Of a stretch of 64,000 bases of DNA, positions 8,857 to 18,439 are shown one piece after another (within the stretch, counting starts at the first letter, position 1; every line of letters starts with the position of its first letter). The position numbers were made by a program, and so were the translations under genes. The stretch comes from JARFQW01 sp963842955 (lineage in GTDB: Bacteria; Pseudomonadota; Gammaproteobacteria; Steroidobacterales; XN24): contig CAWJIJ010000009.1 of assembly GCA_963842955.1 (NCBI GenBank), positions 558,001 to 622,000 of the forward strand. Direction: 5' to 3'. The notes under the pieces were generated by a model. It saw only the letters and a list, made by a program, of their open reading frames with translations. It did no database searches and had not been told where the DNA came from.

Positions 8857-10034
8857 TAGGCATCAGCGTTCTCGGGGCCACCGGAAGTGTAGGCCAGAGC
8901 ACTCTCGACGTCGTGGCGAGGCACCCGGACCGTTTCCGTGTCGTCGCCCTGACGGCCCGCAGCGACGTTGCCGGAATGCTTGCGCTTTGTCGTGCGTTTC
9001 GTCCGTCGCTGGTGGCCATGGCGGATCCGGACGCCGCGCGCCGACTGGCCGCGGAACTGCGGTCATGCGGACTCGATTCGGAAGTTGCCGCGGGCGATGA
9101 GGGCCTGGTAGCTTCCGCGGGTCACCCGGACGCCGACTATGTCATGGCGGCGATTGTCGGAGCCGCTGGCCTTCTGCCGACACTTGAAGCGGCACGCTCG
9201 GGCAAACGGGTGCTTCTGGCCAATAAGGAATCGGTCGTGATGTCCGGGCGGTTGCTGGCGGATGCCGCGGACGCTTCGGGGGCGTCGCTGATCCCCATCG
9301 ACAGTGAGCACAATGCGCTTTTTCAGTGCCTGCCTGCCGATCCGGCGGCACGGGCTTCGGTTCAGGGTGTCCGCCGTCTCTTGCTCACCGCGTCCGGTGG
9401 ACCGTTCCTGGACCGTCCCTTGGCCGATCTCGCCGCGGTCACGCCAGATCAGGCCTGCGCTCACCCAAACTGGGAGATGGGCCGGAAGATCTCCGTGGAC
9501 TCCGCGACAATGATGAACAAGGGACTTGAGGTCATCGAGGCCTGTCGCCTGTTCTCGGTGGATGCGGGCAGGGTCGAGGTCGTCGTGCATCCCCAGAGCA
9601 TCATCCACTCTCTTGTCGAATACCTGGATGGGAGCGTGCTCGCCCAACTGGGAAATCCGGACATGCGCACGCCGATTGCCCATGCCCTGGGGTGGCCGGA
9701 ACGCATCGAGTCGGGTGTCGGGTCGCTCCAGCTCGCCGAAGTGGGTCGTCTGGACTTTCGCGCGCCCGACCTGGAGCGTTTCCCCTGCCTGGCGCTTGCC
9801 CTGGCGGCTGCCGATCAGGGCGGATCGGCGCCTGTCTGCCTGAATGCCGCCAACGAGGTTGCGGTCAGTGCATTTCTTGCGGGACAGACCCGATTTCTCG
9901 ACATACCGCGAGTCGTGGAGGGAGTTCTGGCAAAATTGAGTCCGCCTGAGCCACTGGGCCTTGATGCCATTCTGGCCCTCGACGCTGAAGCCCGCGCCGT
10001 TGCTGCGGAGAAAACCGCGGCTTTCGCCATCTAA
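8853..10034 (+). CDS. dxr: 1-deoxy-D-xylulose 5-phosphate reductoisomerase
   Basis: Second step of the MEP isoprenoid pathway: DXP to MEP with NADPH. The ATG at 8853 gives 393 residues and the expected N-terminus MIGISVLGATGSVGQSTLDV with the NADPH-binding GATGSVGQS. The metal/substrate region LIPIDSEHNALFQCL, then LTASGGPF and HPNWEMGRKISVDSATMMNK are present. An open frame continues upstream of 8853 but lies inside cdsA in another frame, so the ATGA overlap start is preferred. The isoprenoid genes ispD and ispF are further along the window. Confidence 0.97.
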   Translation: MIGISVLGATGSVGQSTLDVVARHPDRFRVVALTARSDVAGMLALCRAFRPSLVAMADPDAARRLAAELRSCGLDSEVAAGDEGLVASAGHPDADYVMAAIVGAAGLLPTLEAARSGKRVLLANKESVVMSGRLLADAADASGASLIPIDSEHNALFQCLPADPAARASVQGVRRLLLTASGGPFLDRPLADLAAVTPDQACAHPNWEMGRKISVDSATMMNKGLEVIEACRLFSVDAGRVEVVVHPQSIIHSLVEYLDGSVLAQLGNPDMRTPIAHALGWPERIESGVGSLQLAEVGRLDFRAPDLERFPCLALALAAADQGGSAPVCLNAANEVAVSAFLAGQTRFLDIPRVVEGVLAKLSPPEPLGLDAILALDAEARAVAAEKTAAFAI

Positions 10035-10042
10035 GGAATTTA

Positions 10043-11404
10043 ATGAGCGCATTTTTTACTTCCGCACTCGCATTTATTGTCGCCATCGGCATCCTCGTCG
10101 CCGTGCACGAGTACGGGCATTTCTGGGTGGCGCGTCGACTGGGCATCCGGGTGCTGCGTTTTTCCATCGGCTTCGGCAAGCCGATCTGGAGGCGCATGGG
10201 CCGTGACGATGTTGAATACGTGATTTCTGCTTTGCCGCTAGGCGGTTACGTCAAACTTCTGGACGAGCGGGAGGGCCCCGTCCCGGCGGACCAGGTGGCC
10301 CAGGCCTTTAATCGGCAGAGCCCGTGGCGGCGGATTGCGGTGCTCGTGGCGGGGCCCCTGTTCAACTTCTTGTTTGCCATTGTTGCCTACTGGGGCATGT
10401 TTGCGGTCGGCGTTCCGGCGGTGCGGGCGGTGCTGGGCGATCCCCTCCCGGAGAGCGCCGCGGCAGTGGCCGGAATCCGCGCTGGCGACCGCATCACCGC
10501 GGTGTCCGGCGAGCCGGTGGAGACCATGACCGATGCCTATCTCCGGATACTTGAGGATGTCGTGGCGGACGGGCTTGTCTCTCTGCAGCTGGACGACGGG
10601 GGCGGCGTGCGCGACGCAACGATCGTCGCCCCGGCTGATGCCGGGGACCTGACCGAGCCCGGCGCGCTTTTCCCCGGCCTTGGATTGACCGCCTGGGAGC
10701 CGGACATTGCGCCGGTGCTGGGTGAAGTGATGGAAGACGGATCCGCGGCGGCGTCCGGCCTGATGGAAGGCGACCGGATCCTGACGGCAGACGGCCAACC
10801 GGTGGATGACTGGCCCGCATGGGTCAGCTATGTCCGGGCCCGCCCTGGCCAGACCGTGGAGCTGGAGGTGGAGCGGGGCGGCACCCGGCAACGCCTCGAT
10901 CTCAGCATCGGTACGACCGAAGCGCCTGAGGGCCCTCGCGGGATCATCGGCGCAGCCGTGTACTTGCCGGACGGGCTCTACGAGGACGTTGTGACCGAGC
11001 AACGCTACGGACCACTGGCCGCCTTCGGCGAGGCCTTTTCCCAGACCGTGGAGATGTCGGGCCTCACCGTCCGGATGATCTGGCGAATGATCTCGGGAGA
11101 CGTATCGCTCAGCAATCTCAGCGGTCCGATCAACATCGCCCAGACTGCCGGGGCGACCGCGTCAGCGGGCCTGACCGTGTTCCTGTCATTCCTGGCAATC
11201 GTGAGCATCAGCCTGGGAATTCTGAATTTGCTTCCCGTGCCCATGCTCGACGGGGGCCAGATTGCCTACCAGGTAGCTGAACTCGTCAAGGGCAGCCCGG
11301 TGTCGGAACGGGCTCAGCTTATCGGCCAGCAAGTCGGCATTGTGCTTCTGCTGATGCTCATGAGCTTTGCGTTCTATAACGACATAGCGCGGCTCGGGGG
11401 CTGA
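10043..11404 (+). CDS. rseP: Site-2 protease RseP (sigma-E regulated intramembrane protease)
   Basis: Cleaves RseA in the inner membrane after DegS, releasing sigma-E; also clears remnant signal peptides. 453 residues. Zinc motif HEYGH at residues 22-26 lies in the first membrane segment. Two PDZ domains lie near 115-190 and 215-300, and the third zinc ligand is in MLDGGQIAY near 401. The C-terminal membrane segments are intact. Its substrate RseA is encoded at 47636. Four bases separate it from bamA. Confidence 0.96.
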   Translation: MSAFFTSALAFIVAIGILVAVHEYGHFWVARRLGIRVLRFSIGFGKPIWRRMGRDDVEYVISALPLGGYVKLLDEREGPVPADQVAQAFNRQSPWRRIAVLVAGPLFNFLFAIVAYWGMFAVGVPAVRAVLGDPLPESAAAVAGIRAGDRITAVSGEPVETMTDAYLRILEDVVADGLVSLQLDDGGGVRDATIVAPADAGDLTEPGALFPGLGLTAWEPDIAPVLGEVMEDGSAAASGLMEGDRILTADGQPVDDWPAWVSYVRARPGQTVELEVERGGTRQRLDLSIGTTEAPEGPRGIIGAAVYLPDGLYEDVVTEQRYGPLAAFGEAFSQTVEMSGLTVRMIWRMISGDVSLSNLSGPINIAQTAGATASAGLTVFLSFLAIVSISLGILNLLPVPMLDGGQIAYQVAELVKGSPVSERAQLIGQQVGIVLLLMLMSFAFYNDIARLGG

Positions 11405-11408
11405 AGTC

Positions 11409-13802
11409 GTGCCCGGTCTATTTGCCAAGGGGCTCTTGCGTACCGCCCTCTGCACGGGTTTGCTGCTCTTGTCGGCGGTGGCCCAGGCGGCGGCGCCCTT
11501 TGTCGTTCGCGACATGCGGGTTGACGGGCTGCAGCGAATAGCCGAAGGCACCGTATTCAACTATCTGCCGATCAGCATCGGCGACACGGTGGACGACACT
11601 CGCATCGAGGAGGCCATCCGGGCGGTTTACGGCACCGGCCTCTTCCAGGACGTGCAGTTCAACCGAGACGGGAACACGCTGGTAATCACCGTGCAGGAAC
11701 GACCGTCAATCAAGTCCTTTACGATCGAGGGCAACGAGGACATCAAGACAGAGGACCTGGAGGATGCGCTGCGACAACAGGGCCTTGCTCCCGGACGTAC
11801 GTTCAACCGATCGGTCCTCGAGAGCGCGACCCAGTTTCTCACGGACCAGTATTTCGGTCGTGGCAAGTACAACGTGCAGGTCAATACCAGTGTCCAGGAG
11901 CTGCCGGACAACACCGTCGAAATAGCGATCGACATCAAGGAAGGCAAGCGGGCGCGGATTCAGCAGATCAACGTCGTCGGCAACGAGATTTTCGACGACG
12001 ACCAGCTGCTCGAAGAGTTCACGATGAAAACCCGCAACTGGCTGTGCTTCTACAAGCAGGACTGTAACTATGCGCGGGAAGTCCTGCTCGGCGATATCGA
12101 GACACTGACCTCCTATTACCTGGACCGGGGCTACGCGGATTTCGAGGTGACCTCGACCCAGGTGGCTATTTCGCCCGACAAGCAAAACATCTTTGTCACG
12201 CTGAATGTGGCGGAAGGCGAGCCCTACGTCATCGGCGACGTCAAGCTGGCGGGAGACCTGGTCCTGCCCGAGGCGCAGCTGGAGCGCCTGATCATGGTGT
12301 CACCCGGCGAAACGTTCTCCCGTCGTCGCCTGACCCAGACCTCGGAGCTGATCAGCTATCGGCTGGGCGAGGAGGGCTATGCCTTCGCGCGCGTCGAGCC
12401 GGTGCCAAATCTGGATGATGAAGCCAAGACGGTGTCGCTTACCTTCTATGTGGATCCGGGCAAGCGTGCCTACGTGCGCCGCGTCAACTTCTACGGCACG
12501 ACGAGCACGGACGACGAGGTGTTTCGCCGCGAGATGCGACAGCTCGAGGGCGGTTTCCTCTCCAATCGCGCCGTGGAGCGGTCGGAGCAGCGTGTTCGGC
12601 GGCTTCCGTTTATCGAGGAAGTCTCGGTGGATACCACGCCGGTGGCTGGCACGGACGACCTGGTCGATATCGATTTCAACGTGACCGAGGGCATGCCGGG
12701 GTCGTTCGGCGGGGGCATCGGATACTCGGGGTCGCAAGGCATCCTGCTAAACGGCAACTTCGTGCACACGAATTTTCTCGGAACGGGAAATCGCATTGAG
12801 GCGGACGTGAATACCGGTCGGTACAGCACTGTCTACCGGTTCTCGTTTACCGATCCCTATGTGACGCCTGACGGGGTGAGTCGATCGATCTCGCTCGCCT
12901 ATCGGGACATCACCCAATTCACGTCCGGGTCATCGGACTTCTCCACCGAGACATGGACGCTGGGCGCGGACTGGGGCTATCCGATTTCCGAGTATTCCCG
13001 GATACGCTTCGGGTTCGCGTTTCAGGATGCCGAACTGTCCGCCAACTCGAACAGCCCGGTGCAGACACAGCAGTGGGTCCGGAACAACGGCAATTCGAGT
13101 ACCAAGACCGTCACGCTGGACAACGGCCAGGAGTTCACGTTCCTGACCACGGACTTCCTCAGCTACGAGTTGACCGCCGGTTGGGTCTACGACAGCCGAA
13201 ACCGCGTCATTTTCGGAAATCGCGGTGCCCGCCAGCGTCTTACCTTCGGGATCACCGGGCCCGGGAGCGAGGTCGAGTACTGGACGCTGCGTTACGACTT
13301 CCTGAAGTACTGGCCGATTTACGGGCCGTTTGTTCTCGAGTGGACGGCCGACTTCGGGTGGGCCGACGATATTGGCGATACGACCGACCCGCCGCCGTAC
13401 AAGAACTTTTTCGGTGGAGGGCCGAACTCGGTTCGCGGATTCAAGGAAGGACGGCTCGGGCCACAGGACAGCTTTGGGCGGGCCTGGGGCGGAAACGTGA
13501 AAATGGCCAGCCAGATGGAGCTGATTCTGCCCAATCTCAAGCAGTGGGAGGGACAAAGCCGGTTCAGTTTGTTCTTCGATGCCGGTAATGTATTCTGCGA
13601 ATGCGCGACGCCGTTCTTCGACAGTGATGGAAACCTGGTGGACTACGGTGTCGACCTCAATGAACTTCGCTATTCCGTGGGACTTGCGGCCCAATGGCTC
13701 GCTCCCCTTGGATTGTTCAAGCTCAGCTACGGTATCCCGCTCAATGACGATGATCAGGATCAGACGGAGGAAATCCAGTTCTCCGTCGGATCTGCGTTCT
13801 AG
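11409..13802 (+). CDS. bamA: Outer membrane protein assembly factor BamA
   Basis: Central pore of the BAM complex that inserts beta-barrel proteins into the outer membrane. 797 residues from a GTG start. The signal peptide ends near residue 28 (SAVAQAAA). Five POTRA domains follow to about 345, then a 16-strand Omp85 barrel. The lid-locking VRGF motif (GPNSVRGFKEG) lies near 675. The chain ends FSVGSAF with a C-terminal Phe, as expected for BAM-recognised barrels. It is followed by the chaperone skp, a standard pairing. Confidence 0.97.
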   Translation: MPGLFAKGLLRTALCTGLLLLSAVAQAAAPFVVRDMRVDGLQRIAEGTVFNYLPISIGDTVDDTRIEEAIRAVYGTGLFQDVQFNRDGNTLVITVQERPSIKSFTIEGNEDIKTEDLEDALRQQGLAPGRTFNRSVLESATQFLTDQYFGRGKYNVQVNTSVQELPDNTVEIAIDIKEGKRARIQQINVVGNEIFDDDQLLEEFTMKTRNWLCFYKQDCNYAREVLLGDIETLTSYYLDRGYADFEVTSTQVAISPDKQNIFVTLNVAEGEPYVIGDVKLAGDLVLPEAQLERLIMVSPGETFSRRRLTQTSELISYRLGEEGYAFARVEPVPNLDDEAKTVSLTFYVDPGKRAYVRRVNFYGTTSTDDEVFRREMRQLEGGFLSNRAVERSEQRVRRLPFIEEVSVDTTPVAGTDDLVDIDFNVTEGMPGSFGGGIGYSGSQGILLNGNFVHTNFLGTGNRIEADVNTGRYSTVYRFSFTDPYVTPDGVSRSISLAYRDITQFTSGSSDFSTETWTLGADWGYPISEYSRIRFGFAFQDAELSANSNSPVQTQQWVRNNGNSSTKTVTLDNGQEFTFLTTDFLSYELTAGWVYDSRNRVIFGNRGARQRLTFGITGPGSEVEYWTLRYDFLKYWPIYGPFVLEWTADFGWADDIGDTTDPPPYKNFFGGGPNSVRGFKEGRLGPQDSFGRAWGGNVKMASQMELILPNLKQWEGQSRFSLFFDAGNVFCECATPFFDSDGNLVDYGVDLNELRYSVGLAAQWLAPLGLFKLSYGIPLNDDDQDQTEEIQFSVGSAF

Positions 13803-13841
13803 TTTTTCGGGAAACGCTTCCTGATGATAAGGAAAGACAAA

Positions 13842-14378
13842 ATGACAAGAATCAGGGGATCAGTGTCGCGAGTAGTTCTCGCGACCGTATTGGTTCTGGC
13901 CAGCGGCGTGGCCGCGGCGGAAATCAAGGTTGGCGTGGTCAGCCTGCCGCGGCTCCTGAAGGACTCGCCGCAGGCGCTGGCTTTCGAGCGCCAGCTCAAG
14001 GAGGAGTTTGCGCCGCGTGAGCGGACGATTCGCTCCCGCCAGGAGGAACTGCGCGGTATGCAGGAGCGTCTGCAGGAGGCCGAGGGCTTCATGGGCGAGG
14101 AAGAGCGGCGCAACGTCGAGCGGGATTTTCGTGAGGGTCAGCGTGAACTCAGCAGGACCCAGAACGAGTATCTGGAAGATCTAAACCTGCGCCGCAACGA
14201 AGAACTGGGTCAGCTGCAGCGAGTGTTTTTCGAGGAAATTGAGCGCTATGCGGCGGACCAGAAGTTCGACCTGGTCATGGCGGACGGCATTATCTACGCC
14301 AGTGATTCGGTCGACATCACCGACAAGATCATTCAGTCCCTGCAGCGCCGCTACCAGTCCGACCAGGGCGGACAGTAG
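13842..14378 (+). CDS. skp: Periplasmic chaperone Skp/OmpH
   Basis: Carries unfolded outer-membrane proteins across the periplasm. The ATG at 13842 is chosen because AAGGAAAG (13829-13836) lies 5 bases upstream; the in-frame ATG at 13824 would only add MIRKDK. About 178 residues: a signal peptide cleaved near VAAAEIKVG, a small beta core, and a long charged alpha-helical hairpin (about residues 40-130, rich in E, R and Q) forming the tentacles. It lies between bamA and lpxD as usual. Confidence 0.93.
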   Translation: MTRIRGSVSRVVLATVLVLASGVAAAEIKVGVVSLPRLLKDSPQALAFERQLKEEFAPRERTIRSRQEELRGMQERLQEAEGFMGEEERRNVERDFREGQRELSRTQNEYLEDLNLRRNEELGQLQRVFFEEIERYAADQKFDLVMADGIIYASDSVDITDKIIQSLQRRYQSDQGGQ

Positions 14379-14387
14379 GGAGGAATC

Positions 14388-15440
14388 GTGCCGGTCTCCC
14401 TCGGCGAACTGGCGCTCAGGTACGGGTGCCGGCTGATTGGCGACCCCGATCAGGTGGTTCACCGCGTGGGAACGCTTGCCGGCGCCGGCCCGCAGGATCT
14501 CGCTTTTCTGGCCAACCCCCAGTACCGGCGTCAGCTGGCCCAGTCGGCCGCCGGTGCCATTGTGCTTTCCGAGGGGGATGCCGAGCAGTGCCCGGGCGCA
14601 GCCCTCATTCACGACAATCCCTATGCGGCTTATGCTCGTATCGCGGCGGAGCTTCATCCGCCGCCGCCGGCTGGGCCCGGTGTTCACCGTGCAGCGACGG
14701 TCAGCGCGTCAGCTGAACTGGCTGAGGGCGTCTCGGTCGGGCCGTCCGCGGTCGTTGAATCGGGTGCAAGCATCGGCGAACGCACCGTCATCGGGCCGGG
14801 GGCGGTGATTGGCGAGGGAGTCGAGGTCGGTTCGGATTGCCGCATTGGCGCCAATGTGACCCTTTGTCATGGCGTCCGCATCGGACGACGGGTCATTATT
14901 CATCCGGGCGCTGTGATCGGTGCCGACGGCTTCGGAATTGCCCGGGAACCGGATGGCTGGATCAAGGTGCCGCAGGTTGGCAGTGTCCGCGTCGGCGACG
15001 ACGTGGAAATCGGAGCTTCCACGACCATAGATCGCGGCGCCATCGAGGACACCGTCATCGAGAACGGAGTCAAGCTGGATAACCAGATACAGATTGCCCA
15101 CAACGTGGTGATCGGGGAGCACACGGTCATGGCGGCGTGTTCCGGCGTATCGGGTAGCACGCGCATCGGGAAGCGCTGCATGATTGCGGGCGCTGTCGGA
15201 ATCGTGGGCCATCTGGAAATCGTCGATGACGTGGTGATCACCGGCCAGACCATGGTCAGCCGTTCACTGACCAAACCCGGCGCCTATTCCAGCGCCTTAC
15301 CGGCGGACGAGGCGGCGCGCTGGCGCCGCAACAGCGCCCGGTTCCGGCAGCTGGACGACATGGCAAGGCGCTTGCGCCGCCTGGAGAAAGCTGTGGGAGA
15401 CACAGCAGAAGATACCCCCCAAGGAGAGATCGATGAGTGA
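14388..15440 (+). CDS. lpxD: UDP-3-O-(3-hydroxyacyl)glucosamine N-acyltransferase
   Basis: Third step of lipid A synthesis. 350 residues from a GTG with a GGGAGGAA ribosome-binding site. The N-terminal uridine-binding domain is followed from about residue 105 by hexapeptide repeats of the left-handed beta-helix, which contain the catalytic region NQIQIAHNVVIGEHT. A C-terminal helix follows (RWRRNSARFRQLDDMARRL). It overlaps fabZ by 8 bases. Confidence 0.96.
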   Translation: MPVSLGELALRYGCRLIGDPDQVVHRVGTLAGAGPQDLAFLANPQYRRQLAQSAAGAIVLSEGDAEQCPGAALIHDNPYAAYARIAAELHPPPPAGPGVHRAATVSASAELAEGVSVGPSAVVESGASIGERTVIGPGAVIGEGVEVGSDCRIGANVTLCHGVRIGRRVIIHPGAVIGADGFGIAREPDGWIKVPQVGSVRVGDDVEIGASTTIDRGAIEDTVIENGVKLDNQIQIAHNVVIGEHTVMAACSGVSGSTRIGKRCMIAGAVGIVGHLEIVDDVVITGQTMVSRSLTKPGAYSSALPADEAARWRRNSARFRQLDDMARRLRRLEKAVGDTAEDTPQGEIDE

Positions 15441-15891
15441 TCCCGTCAGCATGGACATCCGGGAAATCCGGGAGTACCTGATGCACCGGTATCCGTTCCT
15501 TCTGGTGGATCGCGTTCTGGAGTGCACCCCGGGCACCTCGATCCTTGCCATCAAGAACGTCACGGTGAATGAGCCGTTTTTCCCGGGTCACTTTCCGAGC
15601 CGGCCGGTCATGCCAGGGGTGCTGATCATAGAGGCCCTCGCCCAGGCCGCCGGTATCCTTGCGTTTCTGACGGCAGGGAGGAAACCCGACCCGAATGGCG
15701 CTTTTTACTTCGCGGGTATCGATAAGGCGCGCTTCAGGCGGCCCGTCACTCCCGGTGACCAGCTGATGCTCGAGGTTCGGCTCACCCGTCAGATTCGGGG
15801 CGTCTGGAAGTTCGCCGGTGAGGCTAGGGTGGAGGGTGCGACGGTTGCTGGCGCGGAAATGATGGTTGTGCCGAAGGAGAACGACACGTGA
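15433..15891 (+). CDS. fabZ: 3-hydroxyacyl-ACP dehydratase FabZ
   Basis: Dehydrates beta-hydroxyacyl-ACP in fatty acid elongation and competes with LpxA for hydroxyacyl-ACP. 152 residues. Hot-dog fold with catalytic H53 in FFPGHFPSRPVMPG and E67 in VLIIEALAQ. A GGAGAG site precedes the ATG. The stop overlaps the GTG start of lpxA by 4 bases. Confidence 0.97.
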   Translation: MSDPVSMDIREIREYLMHRYPFLLVDRVLECTPGTSILAIKNVTVNEPFFPGHFPSRPVMPGVLIIEALAQAAGILAFLTAGRKPDPNGAFYFAGIDKARFRRPVTPGDQLMLEVRLTRQIRGVWKFAGEARVEGATVAGAEMMVVPKENDT

Positions 15892-16658
15892 TCCATGAGA
15901 CCGCCATTGTCTCTGGAGAAGCCGAGATCGATCCCAGCGTTACGATCGGCCCCTACAGCCTCGTGGACGGGCCGGTCCGCATAGGCTGCGGCACGACGAT
16001 CGGGCCTCATGTGGTGTTGCGCGGACCCACGACGATCGGAGAGGACTGCCGGATCTTCCAGTTTGCCTCGATTGGCGAGCAGCCACAGGACAAGAAGTAC
16101 GCCGGTGAGCCGACCCGGCTGGAAATCGGGGACCGCAACGTCATTCGCGAGTTTGCGACCTTCAATCGAGGCACGGCGCAGGACGATGGCGTGACGCGCA
16201 TAGGCAATGACAACTGGATCATGGCCTATGTTCACGTGGCCCACGATTGTCGCGTCGGCAACCACACGGTTCTCGCGAACAACGTGACGCTCGCGGGCCA
16301 CGTGGACATCGGGAACTACGCGATCCTTGGCGGTTTTTCCGGCCTGCATCAGTTCTGCAAGGTAGGCGACCACGCTTTTCTGGGAATGTACGCCGCGCTG
16401 GGCCAGGATGTGCCCGCGTACTGCATGATTGGCGGAACGCCCGCTCAGCCAAAGGGCATCAACAGCGAGGGCCTGAAGCGCCGGGGGTTCACGCCGGAAC
16501 AGATCACCCACATTCGCAGGGCCTATCGCATTATCTACCGTTCCGGCCTGAAGCTCGCCGAGGCCATCGAGCAGCTGGAGACCCTGTCGGGGACCCAGCC
16601 TGAACTGCTGCCCATGCTGGAATCGCTCAAGTCCTCCGAGCGCGGCATCATCCGCTGA
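15888..16658 (+). CDS. lpxA: UDP-N-acetylglucosamine acyltransferase
   Basis: First step of lipid A synthesis, adding 3-hydroxyacyl to UDP-GlcNAc. 256 residues from a GTG. Hexapeptide-repeat beta-helix with the catalytic histidine in YVHVAHDCRVGN (H119, equivalent to E. coli H125). It has the usual C-terminal helical domain and belongs to the contiguous lpxD-fabZ-lpxA-lpxB cluster. Confidence 0.97.
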   Translation: MIHETAIVSGEAEIDPSVTIGPYSLVDGPVRIGCGTTIGPHVVLRGPTTIGEDCRIFQFASIGEQPQDKKYAGEPTRLEIGDRNVIREFATFNRGTAQDDGVTRIGNDNWIMAYVHVAHDCRVGNHTVLANNVTLAGHVDIGNYAILGGFSGLHQFCKVGDHAFLGMYAALGQDVPAYCMIGGTPAQPKGINSEGLKRRGFTPEQITHIRRAYRIIYRSGLKLAEAIEQLETLSGTQPELLPMLESLKSSERGIIR

Positions 16659-16661
16659 ATC

Positions 16662-17831
16662 GTGGCCGGTAACGGTGGGCTCCGCGTCGGTCTGCTGGCC
16701 GGCGAAGTGTCTGGGGACCGGCTGGGAGCGGGACTCATCAGGGAGATTCGGGCGATCTACCCGGATGCGGTGTTCGAGGGGATCGGCGGTCGGCGGATGA
16801 TAGAGGCCGGGTGCCGAAGCTGGTTGCCCATGGAACACCTGAGCGTCATGGGCCTGGCGGAGGTGATTCGCCACCTGGGGCGCCTGATGGACATCAAGCG
16901 CAACGTGACCCGCAGATTTATCGGCCATCCCCCCGACGTCTTCGTGGGGATCGATTCCCCTGACTTCAATCTGCGGGTCGAGACGGCGTTGAAGGCAGCG
17001 GGTATCCCGGCGGTTCACTACGTCAGCCCCTCTCTTTGGGCATGGCGGCCCGGCAGGGCGCGCACGGTGGCCAGGGCGGTCAACCGTGTCCTTTGCCTGC
17101 TGCCGTTCGAACCGTCGTTCTACAGCAACTACGATGTGGACGCGGTTTTCGTGGGTCACCCGATGGCCGACGAGATTCCCATGCATCCAGACCGGGCCGC
17201 TGCGCGGCGGGATCTGGGCGAGCCCGAACATGGGCTCATCATCGCCATGCTGCCAGGGAGCAGAATGACCGAGATCAGGGCTCTTGCGCAGCCGTTTGCC
17301 GAGACCGCCGCCAGGGTGGCAGAGCGGCGCCCGGAGGCGCGTTTCCTGATTCCGGCGGCGACTCCGCATCTCAAGGAACCGATTCGCGCGGCCTGCGCCG
17401 CCGCTGGGGTGGCGGAGCGGGTGCGGCTCGTGGACGGGCGTTCCAGAGAGGTGATGACCGCGGCGGACGTGGTCTTGCTGGCTTCGGGGACCGCGGCGCT
17501 GGAGGCAGCGCTCCTGAAGCGCCCCATGGTGGTAGCCTATCAAATGTCCGCGCTGTCTCAGTGGGTGCTGGAGACGTTCAGGATGGTGCGCATCGAGCGT
17601 TTCTCTTTGCCAAACCTGGTTGCCGATGAGGAACTCGTACCGGAGTTTCTTCAGGATGCCGTTGTGCCGGAACTTATGGCGGAAAGGCTCCTGGCGGAAC
17701 TGGATGATCCCCGCCGGCAGGCCTGGCTGACAGAGCGTTTCTGCGCTATCCACGAGGCTCTGGCCTGCGATGCCGACCGGCGTTCCGCCGAGGCGGTGCT
17801 CGGGTTGATCGGCCGGGGCATCCGACCATGA
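16662..17831 (+). CDS. lpxB: Lipid-A-disaccharide synthase
   Basis: Joins UDP-diacylglucosamine and lipid X into the lipid A disaccharide; peripheral inner-membrane GT19 glycosyltransferase. 389 residues from a GTG 3 bases after lpxA. Conserved GEVSGDRLGAGL, DSPDFNLRV, YVSPSLWAWRPGRA and the C-terminal LLASGTAALEAALLKRPMVV are present. Its stop overlaps the rnhB ATG. Confidence 0.96.
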   Translation: MAGNGGLRVGLLAGEVSGDRLGAGLIREIRAIYPDAVFEGIGGRRMIEAGCRSWLPMEHLSVMGLAEVIRHLGRLMDIKRNVTRRFIGHPPDVFVGIDSPDFNLRVETALKAAGIPAVHYVSPSLWAWRPGRARTVARAVNRVLCLLPFEPSFYSNYDVDAVFVGHPMADEIPMHPDRAAARRDLGEPEHGLIIAMLPGSRMTEIRALAQPFAETAARVAERRPEARFLIPAATPHLKEPIRAACAAAGVAERVRLVDGRSREVMTAADVVLLASGTAALEAALLKRPMVVAYQMSALSQWVLETFRMVRIERFSLPNLVADEELVPEFLQDAVVPELMAERLLAELDDPRRQAWLTERFCAIHEALACDADRRSAEAVLGLIGRGIRP

Positions 17832-18439
17832 AACGGGTCGGTCAGGCGGATTTGCCCCAGTTCTTCTCGGGCCCGGTGGCGGGAGTAGACGAGGCCGGTC
17901 GGGGTCCGCTCGCTGGCCCGGTGACCGCTGCCGCGGTAATCCTCGATCCGACGCGCGTGCCGGCGGGTCTGGCTGACTCCAAGACCCTGGGAGCCGGCCG
18001 GCGCGGCGAGCTTGCCACGGCCATACGCCGGGATGCACTTGCCTGGTCTGTGGCCTGGGCGGATCCCGCGGAGATCGACACCCTCAACATCCTCCAGGCT
18101 ACGTATCTGGCGATGCGCAGGGCAGTGGCCGGTCTGCACCTGCGTCCCGGCCATGTCCAGGTGGACGGTAAGGGCTGCCCGAGGCTTAGGGGCTGTACGG
18201 TCGAGGCAATCGTCAAGGGGGATTCTCTGGTCCCCGCGATCAGCGCTGCCTCCATACTGGCCAAGGTCCACCGGGACGAATGGATGATCCGGCTGCATCG
18301 ACGCTGGCCAGAGTATGGATTTGATCGCCATAAGGGCTACGGAACCGGGGTGCATCTGGCCGCGCTCTTGTCCAGGGGGCCCTGTTCGGCACATCGGCGA
18401 TCGTTTCGCCCGGTGCGCTCGGCGGCGGGCGAATCATGA
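17828..18439 (+). CDS. rnhB: Ribonuclease HII
   Basis: Removes ribonucleotides misincorporated into DNA and cleaves RNA-DNA hybrids. 203 residues. Catalytic D21-E22 in GVDEAGRGPLAGPV, a further catalytic region in VQVDGKGCP, and ILAKVHRDEWM. It overlaps lpxB and dnaE by 4 bases each. Confidence 0.96.
   Translation: MKRVGQADLPQFFSGPVAGVDEAGRGPLAGPVTAAAVILDPTRVPAGLADSKTLGAGRRGELATAIRRDALAWSVAWADPAEIDTLNILQATYLAMRRAVAGLHLRPGHVQVDGKGCPRLRGCTVEAIVKGDSLVPAISAASILAKVHRDEWMIRLHRRWPEYGFDRHKGYGTGVHLAALLSRGPCSAHRRSFRPVRSAAGES

Noticed and set aside
15789..18038. A 749-codon minus-strand open frame opposite fabZ, lpxA and lpxB
   Set aside because: Composition is typical of an antisense shadow and all three plus-strand genes are unambiguous.
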